64,000 nucleotides of DNA from Strongylocentrotus droebachiensis (taxonomy: Eukaryota; Echinodermata; Echinoidea; Camarodonta; Strongylocentrotidae): NCBI GenBank assembly GCA_035222895.1, contig JAVYIG010005338.1, positions 62,001 to 126,000 on the forward strand. The letters are read 5' to 3'. The notes beneath the pieces were generated by a model. The model was not told the origin of the DNA, searched no databases, and worked only from the letters and a program-made list of their open reading frames with translations. Positions 47,601 through 59,600 of this stretch are shown here, piece by piece (the stretch's first letter is position 1; each line of letters starts with the position of its first letter). The position numbers were made by a program, and so were the translations under genes.

Positions 47601-50600
47601 TGTTTTTGAAGGCATTGGTCGTGAAACGGTTGTTGCTAAATCTGGAGGCTGTTTCACAAAGATTCTAAGTCGAACTTAACTCTTAAGTTGGACTTAAATA
47701 TTATGGAAAGCCATTTGTAGCCTTATTAGTTATAATGAAATATATTTAAAAGCAAAAATTCAAGTATTTTAGACTTGTCATACATTCTACATCAAGAACA
47801 TGAAATCTCCCATGATATTAGAAGATATGAATGATTTGAATCAACATGTTATGCCTTTCAACAAAAAAAAAAAAAATATTTTCAAGGATGCTAAATTAAA
47901 GATAAGTTCAACTTAGGATCTTTGTAAAGCAGGCCCCTGATCATATGTCGTACAATTTCCGAGTCGATGCATTGAATCAATGAGTGTCATGTGGTATTGA
48001 TTGTGACGTCATATGCGGCTTGATCAACCTCCCAATGTTATAATCGATCAATCAAACACTTCAAACAATTGGCCCTTTCTCTCTACCCATACTGTAGCAT
48101 ACATGTACATGTACATGTATGTGTATGTGTACTTGCATTTGACCTGTACATGTAACCTACTTCTTGTATAGATGTATGTGGATGTAGGCTCCTCTGTGTA
48201 TGTGCAAATAGTCGCAGGTATCAAGTTCAAACAATCCTTCAATGTGCATGAATTTCAGAATATTTTCACTGAATATAAAGTGTAATGTTCATACAAATGT
48301 GTTCAATAGATGTGACCTCAACCAGTAATGATTTCTGGTGACATTTGTGCTTGTCTTTACTTTGCCAAAGGTATCTTTCTCACTATAGGCCCGTCATCAT
48401 TAGCTCGAGTTTGCCAAATAGCCCACTATTTCTAATTCAGGGAATTAGCGGGCTATTTGGCAGGTGAAGACGCAAATAGCAGGCTATTTTTTCTGGAAAT
48501 CTTCCCAAGATATCTTGGGCTAATTTTCATACAGTAATAGCCCGCATATTTGTGGGTCTGTTTTCACCAGCCCGACCACTGAGCAAATTTCGAGCAAGTT
48601 TGAAGCTGATGGAAGACGCAATTTCAAGCTTCGAGATAATATCCTAAGTATGAAAATAGCAGGATGTTTGGCAAACTCGAGCTGATGAAGACGGGTCTTA
48701 CATGTATATGTAGGTTCCAGGTGTTTTTATTTCGATTGGGTTTTAGGATTTACTGTAAGTGTAAGTTACTTTAGGCTGGGGGCTACATCTAGACTGTCTG
48801 AAATGCGGAGTTTAAGGTTGAAGATTGGAATAGAACTTTGCCAGGGCATACCTCGGTATACATTATCAGTTTACTAATGTACTTGCAATTTTGGCGACCA
48901 TTGCAATCATTTGATCAGCATACATTGTACATGTACATGTACAGGTGTATATTGATAAAATCGTCCTTGTTTTCACGAAGTGACGGTAGTGAGGAAAATC
49001 GTAACGCAAAGTGAATGCAATTTTTTGTCACTACCGTCACTTCGTGAAAACAGCGACGAAATGTACACATCACACTCGTAAAACAGCAATGGTGATAACA
49101 GCTGTCCTTCATAAATGATACAACAATCATATTATGCACCCAACACTGTGCCCTAGTTTCTTGGTGAAAAAAAGTGAAATGGCTTATTTAAAGAGTCTTT
49201 GAAGGAACTATCATGATGTTAGGCAGGAACTTCCATGTATGGAGTTTGATTATTCTTTCTCCGAGCTATGAGACTTGATAAAAATGTAGCAATGATCATT
49301 AAATCTTCGTCAACAAATCTATTGTTAACGGTTACGAGATCGGAGGTATGATCAATGCAAAATCACAAAAACCTAGATTTACTTGCATGTGAACCCATTT
49401 GAACACTCATGTTTCTCAATTTCAGGTTTGTGGAGAGTGCTCTGTCCAATAAATCGAGAGCAGTATATAATCAAGATTAAAAAATGGCTACTGCCTCGGA
49501 ACAGCTGAGCCCCCTCCAGCACTTTTCACACCATCAATCTTACTCCAATTACAGCGCTCACATCTTGGACCAATCCAATAATGTATAGGTGTTCATAGTG
49601 CAATATACCCACATTGAGTCCCTTCTTGGTTGTTCTTGTGTTTTGTGTGTGTGTGTGTTAGTTTTTTTCCTTGGGGGAGGGGGGGGGGGCTTATGTTATC
49701 GGGAGCTTTCTTTTAGATTAACTAAGAAGCTTGTTGATAATTGTGAGTATGTTTATATTTATTTCATATGATTGTATGTACAGTACACTGTTGCCCGAAA
49801 AGTTGGAATAATCGTTTCTTTCCTCTTTTCATGAAATGATTGCGACAATTTGATTTATTGGTCATGGATAAATTGATATCTTCTCAGAACTTTATTGATT
49901 AATACAAAAATTATCAGTGAAATTTGAGAAGTTAAAATCAGAGAAGATAAAAACTTTATCAAAGAATGAATCATATCACAATCACTTTATAAAAAGAGGT
50001 AAGAAATATTATTCCAAATTATATTGGCAACAGTGTAAGCGTGTCCCAGTTGTAGGAAAATTCCCAAGTTAGTGAATATGTGCAATCTAGGATAAAAACA
50101 ATAGAGAGGTAGTCCTGTACGTACTTGTATGACTGTGATATGGAGCTTACAAATGGGGCTTGTTTTTACAATTTGAAGCTTAGGGTTATGACCTGTTTAT
50201 ACAGAACAGGGATTTCCCCCATTTTCCTTTCCAAGTAATTGAAGAAGAGCGCTCGTAGGGCTATGGATCAAGTGGTAGTCTTTGTGTTTAATAATTAATT
50301 ACATGAGTGATTTCATCCGGTATATGTCAGAAGAAGAAAAAAAGTGACTCTTCACTTTAATACACCACCGTATTTCGTAGGATGTTCTACCGAATCGTCG
50401 ACCGCCCACAAGAAAGCTGTTACAGCTACATTGTGTATTGTTGATGGCTGTAATGACCTTCTTTCAGGCAACTGACTGCAAGAGACATAAGAAACTTGTT
50501 TCCGAGAAACCTTTGTACAAAACACGAGCAGGGTTCCCAGGACGGTGCCAATTTAGAACCGACAGGACTCGGTAACCTTGCATAATTCTATTTTATCTTT

Positions 50601-53600
50601 AAACAAAAAGTATAATAATTATTTAAAAGAAAACAAAATATCTACCAAAAAACAAGAAAGAAGTCAGTTGGATAATTACCAACAAAAATTGTTGGTGACT
50701 AAAGTCAAAATTATAATTGACTAATTGCCCTAAAACACGAACCAACAACATTGGCAACTGCTGAAGAAAAATACAAGAATTTGCAGAGCTACACACTAAA
50801 TTTTGTTGGAGGGGGTCTAGATTGAACTTGTTTGAGTCTGTATATACAAATGTATGAACCTCTGTAGAAACATCAAAATGATGAGGAGTTCGAAGATGAC
50901 GGACTTAGATTTTGGGTGCCCAGTGTCCCAGGAGCCTGTTAGTATTGACTCCTGGATAATTGATACTGCATTTAATACTTGCACAATGTATGTACATCTG
51001 TTTATCTCTGAGATTTTTAACAATCTTTCACTCTTTGACGTCTTCGTCCACTATCTTATCTAAATTTTTGATGAGAAAATTAGATGGTATTAGCAAATAC
51101 ATATACATGTAGACTGTGTGGTTTAATTGTGAATCTTGTTTGAGTAGATATGACATCTAACAAATTGCTCTTTCTCTTTTTGTTTTGTATCATGTAGAGA
51201 GAACTAGACGACACAGCGACAGACTTGGCCAACAGACAAGATGAGAGTGATACATCCAGAAAGAGGCTGGTTGAACAAAGCAGAGAATTCAAGAAAAATA
51301 CACCAGAGGTACGTACCTTCTTCTTGCATTATACTTACATAATCTTGTGAATGATTTTGCCTTCTAATATATCTAATACAAATAGCAGGGTTCATCAATA
51401 ACAGGTGCCCAAAGTCTAGGTCCTGATTCATAAAATTTCAGAATTTCTACATAAATATAGGACTCATTTAGTTGAGAGTGGAGCCCTGCAAATAGGTACA
51501 TGACTAGTATATTTTGATTGATATTTCAGAACATTCAAACTAAATAGAGGACATTTTAATGCTAAAAAGATCACTTTTTAGTGGAATAATAGTTTTGGGA
51601 ATATACTAACTTTTTTAGGGGTCATTTGCTCCCAACTCATAGTACTGTGAAACTTGAAACTTTGCATGAAGGAACTTGTAAAAATTTCGCCAGTGGCCTA
51701 GATTTGCTGAAACTTGACATTGTAGGATTAACAGTTTCAAAATTGTCATATTACTAAAGTTTCTGGTGTTACAATGTCATAGGGCAGAGCTCCACCTACT
51801 GTTCGATCTTATTTCTCCCAATTCCTACCTTATATTGTATTTCACCTTTGATCATAATGATTAAAACGTGAAATTGCCCATACAGGACGTTTTGCAGCAC
51901 CAAAGTCGATTTGGACCCTCAACCAATTTGTTGCAACAATAATAGCCGTTATACAGTCAAGGCCCTGAATAAATGGCTCACCCTTTTTTTTTAATAGCCA
52001 GAATTGGGATCATGCATTGTTAATACCTGTAGGGTGTAATTCTGATAGATGAGCTAATCTGGTTTATTGCATTCATCGCCCTGAAATTACTGTGTGGCTG
52101 GTTCTTAACCAATTATTCATGCTTTGATCAGGTGTTTAATTTCATGACAGAATCGGGTAAGAAATTATGTACTAAGCCGATATATTTGCTCGACTTTGAA
52201 GAATGACTGATGAATTTTGGTTTACTCTATTAAACAAGAAAGGTCTATAGAATTTAGACATTGTTCTGATGGGATTTGTTTTACTCTATTTAACATTGGA
52301 GCTTATAGATTTCAAACATGATGAATCTTGTTTGTAAAATCTATTTTGTACGATTTAGACATTGTTCTGTATGTAATTGGATCGTTGATCAAGTAGGTGA
52401 TCATAATGTTTTGCGAGTTTCCATGGTCTTACTTGTTTGTTTTATTTCTTGATTGATTGGCCATCGCTGTTGATTAATGGTCTTGTTTAATATAATTCAT
52501 ATCAATAATCATGGGCTTGTTTATTCCAGGTCAATGCAGTGATGGTTTGATGGACAATCGAGCATGGCATTTTGTTGATTGATTGAATTTGTTTCCCTGT
52601 CCAATACTAATAATTAATTGGAAAAGTAAAATTGATTGATTCTATTTGAGGGATTATGGCATTATCTGAACATTCGTAAGTGCTTTATGGTTTGTACTTT
52701 GTACATTGTGAAAGTGCATTTGATTCAATAGCGGCAAAGTTGTCACACATTTGGCAGAATGGAAATGAATGATGCATTTTAATTCTCTATTTTCAGACTT
52801 ATGTACATCTCTGGATGTTGGTTCATGAATGTAAATGTACACGATAGATTCAAACCCTGGTGTAGAAAAAACATTTACTGTTATGGTGATGCAAGGTGAA
52901 GCCTCTGTCATCAACAGCAGTGTAAAAAATACTCTTCTGTTTGCTGGAGCTCTTTTAGAAATTAGTGTTATAGAAGTGCAATATTCTCACAGTGATATTC
53001 AAGTATATTAATATTGAAGTATTTTATTGCTTTTTTCTAGAGCTCTTTTGGCGCTTATCAGAGCTTAATTGCTCACCGCTCCCTAGTATGTTTTTGTACA
53101 CGTGTCTTTAGATATTATTTTTGGAGTTACATATTTACAACTTTATGACTGATTTAGCAATAGCACGGTCAGGGCCCTCTTGCATAACGAGTTGGGTTTA
53201 AAGCGCGACTTTTCCAGATCAAACGCAACTTTTCCAGATCAAACGCAACTTTATGATAGATGACCAAAGCAATCCCAACCCTCTTTATGCAATGCGCAGT
53301 TGCGTACATGTATCATATTTGCATTTGATCTGAGTTGCGAACAATCGTGACTTGACTTTTATGCAAGAGGTCCCAGATTGTAATCATAAATATTTGATTT
53401 TGTTTGTTGTTGTTCAGGATGTCCGCAAGCAGGTAGCTCCCCTGTTGAAGAGTTTTCAAGCTGAAGTGGATTCCTTGTCTAAACGAAGCAAAGCAGCAGA
53501 AGGAGCATTTCTTTCGATCTACAAGAAACTCATCGATACACCAGGTAAGGATGGATGCAGCAGATTCTGTCCTGAATGTAATCTCTTTCTTTACACTGTG

Positions 53601-56600
53601 TGTCTACTAGGGGTTTCCCATTTTCAAGATTATTGAAAGGTTTCTATCACAAATCGCAACTTCCAAGCTACATGTACTATAACGTGAGGTGAAGAATGGT
53701 GTATGTAGTAATAATTGCCTTTGAATAGTCTGAAATACTGTGGAAATTATTCAGACACATACTTTTAAAGTAGGTGTTAAAGTTGCATGTGCACAGACAT
53801 TTATTGAAATCACATTTAGGTTTTTTTGTTAAAAAGATAGTAAGTTATAACATTATAAAGCCGTGTGGCAAGATGGACCTTCACATTGATAAGAATAAGT
53901 ATCTGCTTTAATGCCCCTCCGCCTCCAAATCCCCCTTGCACACACCTAACATTCTTCATTCTCTTGTGTTTGTCCATCTACAGACCCAACATCAGTATTA
54001 GAATATTGCGTCAATCTGCAGAAGAGGGCTCAGAAAGCACAGGATCTGGAGATTGAGAATCAGAAGTTGAGAGAAACATTAGAAGAATATAACAAGGAGT
54101 TTGCTGAAGTTAAAAACCAAGGTAAGAATGATGACATGATTTGACCCACTTGATTGGTTGATTGAAGACATGATTTGACCCACTCGATTGGTTGATTGGA
54201 GACATGATTTGACCCACTTGATTGGTCGATTGGAGACATGCTTTGCCCCTCTCGATTGGTTGATTAATTGAAGAATTTGATGCATACAGAGATCAAATTT
54301 GTATTGGGAAACCAGAAAATTCACATACCTGCCCAAAACGTACATGAATTTTGTGTGTGATCTAGATTTATCAAAAGTTTCATGCTACAAAGTTAGTGGA
54401 ATGTGGTCTGTGAATGTTTCCATTCGAATCGAAATTCAATAGCCTATTGATTTTATCTCAAGAAATTTGCAATGGAAATATTCACGTGGAACAACGAACC
54501 TGTCTGTAAAGGCCACCTACTAAAAATGGAAAAGGTGGACACTGTAGACAGGTGGCCATTCTGTACAGATTATTTCAATACTCATTTCATCATCAAGTGA
54601 GACAAATATAGTTGGCTACTCTACACTAGTGGCCTTTATGGAGAGGTGGCCACTGTGACAGGTTTGAATGTAGTTCAAAGAAAGCTCACTAGAACATTTC
54701 TTTCTCAAGTATTAAAGACACTTAAAGTTGACTGCTAAAGGCAGGTGGCCTTTATAGAGAGGTGGACACTGGCCACTATGGCAGGTTTTAACTGTTGTTG
54801 AACGTTCACAACGTAACCTTTTCCAATGTCAGCCACCCATTCAATCATCCCCTAATCAATCAACGTCCCCATCCATCAATGTATCAATTCAATACATCCA
54901 ATCAATCATTTCTTGAATAGCGTTCTCTTCTCCTCTGACGTGACTTTGCTCTACTTTCCTTTCTGCTAATATCCCTACCCATGGAGGGAATTACTCTTTT
55001 TATTGACAGGTCCCATCCATGAATCAATGAATCATTAATTTACACAAAGATGCTGAAGCCACAGAGATGTATGTCAATGTGTCTGTAAAGAAGGATGGCT
55101 TCTGTGGTTATTGAATATTGATGAGAAACCATACAACATTGTTTTTGGAAATACTTCATCAATTCATACTGCAAACAATGTGAAGTGAAGGCAATTTATA
55201 TCGTCTAATCTATTCGATAAAGAAAATTAAACACAGAATTTAAGGACTTTGTGACAACTAATATTGTCCAATCCTTCTTTAAAATGCAAAAAAAGAAAAG
55301 CAAACAAAAAAGACATGGCAAATGATGGAATTGATGAATTTGACTTACAAAATTATGGCCATTCAACAACAAAAAATGTATTTGCTAAACAGGTACTATA
55401 TGTGGGGTCATTGCACTCCACAGTGTACTCTCCATGCATCCTACAGTGCACTATTTGTGACATTTGAGATGCTCATACAGAGCTGGGTTGCTAGGCAACA
55501 CTGCATCATTTACCTCACATCATCCTCCCAACCACCTGGAGGGATGAAGCCCAGCCAGGTATGAGCTGAGGCTGGGCCCCGGTCGGTCGTCTTGTCTGCT
55601 CGACCGAAAACCAGTTTTCTTTTTCGGGGTTCTTGTTCTTTCTCAAGTGTGCTCGCAACATGCGATAGCATAACATGCGATAGCATAACTATCCCCGTCG
55701 CTGCACCGCATACTCGAGTGGATGATGCTCAAGTGGATAAATGCTCTCGTTTTGTTTGTATAGCATTACGTGAATGTACTTTCTTTAGTCTTCAAGTCTC
55801 TGTTTAGTCGAGATTACCTTTTGTCTTGCATTGAAACTTGCATTGAAACTACTAGGGTTAGCAATTAGAATTGATTCTCATATGAATAATTGAAAAGTAA
55901 TTTCAGTGATTTGAAATGGATGAATACTTTTGATTTGAATCAAATTTTTGTGCATCAATTCAAAAACAAATTAAAAAAAAACATTAACAAAAACAACAAA
56001 AAATGCAAAAATTATCAAAAACGGCTTCTAACAATTGTATTGATATGTTTTGTTTTTTTTGCAACTTTTGTGTATTTGAGCTCTCTTTTGGTTTTCTTTG
56101 TAAAAAAAAAATATTTCTTGTTGGTGGTTGATTTATCTGAATATTGTTACTTTCAAAACTGTTCATAAGATTTCTACAACTCCTTCGAGAGCTATAATGG
56201 TGTCTGCTCCTGTATTTGTTTTCACTGCACCTCAGGCATTATATCCCATGAAGAAAACGACTTCAGGTAATGTTTCTTCCAATCCATTTAACTTAGGATA
56301 TCTGCATTTGAGTATTTAGGTGCAATACATAAGTGAGAAGCCTTGAGAAATACACATTTACCACAAAACTTGCCTCCAGCGATGGTCCATTAAGATAATG
56401 GAATAAATGAATTGTAAAGCGTTTATTTAGCAATCCTTTCAGTTTTGTTGTTATAGGCTTTCATCTGCAAAGCGATCTGATATTATCTTGCAATCATTTC
56501 TTGTTTGATTTGTTTTCATTTTGCTTTTATGGACCTGTCACTTAAAACAAGTTGAACATATTTCACATTACAAAAAATATACATAGTCATGTGGTATTGC

Positions 56601-59600
56601 CACACAATTGGCATAAAGACTATGTAACTCACTAGTCACCTATGACACTAGTTTTTACTACACATACATGTACAGTCAATTTATCACATGACTTAGACAT
56701 TGGAAAAATGCCATTGTTCGGTATAGCCACTGTAGAAAATGTTAGTTTGAAGAGACATGATAGAAAAATACAGTTTGAAAATTGAGCGAATATGATAAGA
56801 TTTGTATCTCATGGTCCATTATATTGATTTCCAGCTATTATTCAGTCTTTGCCAAGAATTCCAAGATAATCTATTAACTTTACATCAGTATATAGTCTTT
56901 GTATCAGCAGAAATTGTTGGTTTTAAAGAAAAAATAGAGTAAGAAAACATACATTTCAGTTGAGGAAAATTGTGAAACTTTTACCTGGTGAGTCGACATA
57001 GTAACAATGAGTGACCTGTGCTTTCTTAATACCAAGGATTTACTGTAGGTTTAGGGTTAGGGCTGCGATTCGGAGTAGGTTAGGGTTGCGATTAGGTTAA
57101 GGTTAGGGTGTTGGGTCCAGAGTTAAGTTTCAATTTCATCTAGGGTAGGCCTACAATATTGACTGCAGAACAATTCTCGCCATACCATGTGTTGTATATT
57201 CTTTTACCTATATCAGCAATTGTCATTATTGTGAATAAAGCTATAAGACAAAATTTAAATTTTAAACATGGTGAAAAATGACCAACCCTGAACTCTTTAT
57301 CTATTCCTGTCATGGCTTTCAAAGAATTCCTTATTCATCTCCTTGGTGTCTTCAGGAATCCTCAATTTATCGATCAGACAATATTGATTGAAGTCTTTTC
57401 ATTAGGCTATCTTTTGTTCTTAATTTGAATTAGCATGTACTGGCTATTCCATCATGAGGCTATACAATGTTAATCAAAAATATTGATTGGGGGCCTTATG
57501 GATTCCAACATCGATTCTCCTATTGATTCCTCCATTGATTTTTGTATTGATTCTTCTCTCTGCTTGCCTGTGTGAGTTGGAATAGAATCTAATCAATAGT
57601 GAGTGTATTGGTTTGGGCTCCTATTTGACGCGAAATCATTAGATTGATGGAATACTGCCTTGCATGCTGGCCTATGGCGACAGCTGTGCAGTCCTCGGGT
57701 CGATGCTCTCGGTTTTCAGTTATTCATCAGATATTTTGATCAATGCAATGAGCATGAGAGTTTAGCCTGACTCTAAGGTGTGTCTTTACATACATGTAGG
57801 ACTGAGATCACAGGCTACATGATCTGTTGTTAACTGTCTACATTATTAAAAGCTGAAGACTACTTGTACACTCCATATTCCGTTTCCTATGTTGCTCTCC
57901 TTTCTGTATCTCTTGCTCCCTATGGCTTTCATTTTCTCTTACTCAATTCTCTCTCTCCTACCCCATTTCTCGTACCTCCTTTCTCACTCCCCTTCTCCTT
58001 ACATCTTTGTTTTCTCTTACATGTACTCCCCTTTCTCTCTTTACCCCCCTCTCTCTTTCTCTTCCTCTCTCTTTCCCTTTCTCTCATTCTCATCTCCTCT
58101 CCCTCTCTTTCTCATCTCCTCTCCCTCTCTTTCTCATCTCCTCTCCCTCTCTTTCTCATCTCCCCTCCCTCTCTTTCTCATTTCCTCTCTCTCTCTCTTT
58201 ATCTTTTTCTTCTTTCACCCCTCTCTCTCTCTCTTTCTCTCTCCCTTCATTCTCCCTCTCTCTTACTAAGTAGGAGAAAGATACAGTAATAATGTCAAAG
58301 ATGAAGTACACTATGTATAAAAATGTTGTTTTTTATAAGGAAATCAAGACACTCCAATTTTCTACAACAAATTAAAAACATGCATTGAGATAAACAGACA
58401 CAATAAAAAGCTAAATTTCTCAAAGTTGCATGTACTGCAAAAACACCCTACTGCATGGATGAGAGGCAATATTGTTTTCTTCACTATGCCTGTTTGTATT
58501 TATGAGAGTATATCTTTTTCTTCAAATTTGAATATGCCTTTGGTCTCCTGATTACAGACGATCAAGAGTCTTCAGACAAAACTGAAGGAGTCTCATTCAT
58601 AAGAAAAGATCTGTCTGTAGCTAATGCTAAATTAGTTTTTCAAGTGCTTTCTTCCTGTTGTTTTTATTCATCTTACAACATTTGTGTTTATTATCACAAC
58701 ATTTTTGTTTACCTTTGATCTCCTCATTTGCAGAGGTAACAATCAAGAATCTTCAGACAAAATTAAAGGAGTATGAGGAGAGATCCGAGTCTGTGGCTCA
58801 GGCGAGAGCTGATGAGAAGGAGAAAGAATTGCAGAGAGACTTCGCTGAAAAAGAAAAGTAAGCCTATCTGAAGACTTCAGCATAAATAACTTCATGTGGA
58901 ATCATGCCTTTAAAGGCATCACTTATAAATGTTAAATCTGAGATGCACGGCCCTATGTGTTATCAGTGTCTGTGATATGGTGTAATATTGAAGCCCTTAA
59001 AATATTGTGCCTCAAAATGATCATGAAGTGCCTCAAAAAAGTAAAAATCTTTGAGTGACCAGTTTTACCATACTCATTTTCCACAATAGACTGTAGTGTT
59101 ATAAAAACAGTTAGGAAAACGGTTTTAGAAATTTCGATTTCCAATCATAAATATCTTGATAATTAGACAGGTGATCAGCTTGTAAAAGTCATGGGCTCCG
59201 ACTGACCTAAAGGGGTATAATTATCATTGCAGCATGAGCTAAATCCAGGATTTTGTTTAGAATCTGAGGCAAAGCTACCCAATCAATCCCTTTAATACAT
59301 TGATTTGCACTCTGGACTAGCCTACCCTCTCCATTACGAAAACAACAATAATAATGATAATGATAATAAAATAAAATAATGATTGCATTTGGTTAAGAGA
59401 GAGGGGGGGGGGGGTTAGAAAAATGAGTGTCGGTTTATAATCATTGTTTTGTATTATTCATAAAGACAATTAAAAACTAGGAGGGGGTGTGATTAAATAA
59501 AATATTGAATTTAAAGTCAACTTGTCGCCAATTATTTCAATGATTAGTCTTTATTCTTCTTTTCTTCTTATTCTTTCATGATGTCTGAATATTTCTCATA

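Larger units (their letters stand above)
37952..51197 (+). other. CUX1 intron 1 (13.2 kb)
   Basis: No supported exon on either strand. It holds dispersed foldbacks (42175-42345, 47645-47938, 48382-48703, 48962-49058), tandem repeats (39545-40275, 46380-46775), simple repeats (44503-44616) and segments rich in ATCAAT/ATTGAT words (43740-44130, 47404-47500, 47988-48085). First introns of developmental transcription factors often contain enhancers; here that is only an inference. Confidence 0.6.
54794..58538 (+). other. CUX1 intron 4, left part
   Basis: No supported exon. Simple CT-rich sequence at 57950-58262, TTAGGG-rich words at 57049-57110, and ATTGAT-rich stretches at 54835-54925 and 57475-57605. 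Small frames at 55264-55807 and 55890-56319 have no recognisable homology. Confidence 0.5.

Noticed and set aside
57049..57110. Telomere
   Set aside because: The TTAGGG words are few and degenerate, and the flanks are CUX1 intron, so this is an interstitial simple repeat.
57864..58289. Three overlapping Leu/Ser/Pro-rich frames
   Set aside because: Produced by a CT-rich minisatellite that is open in several frames.
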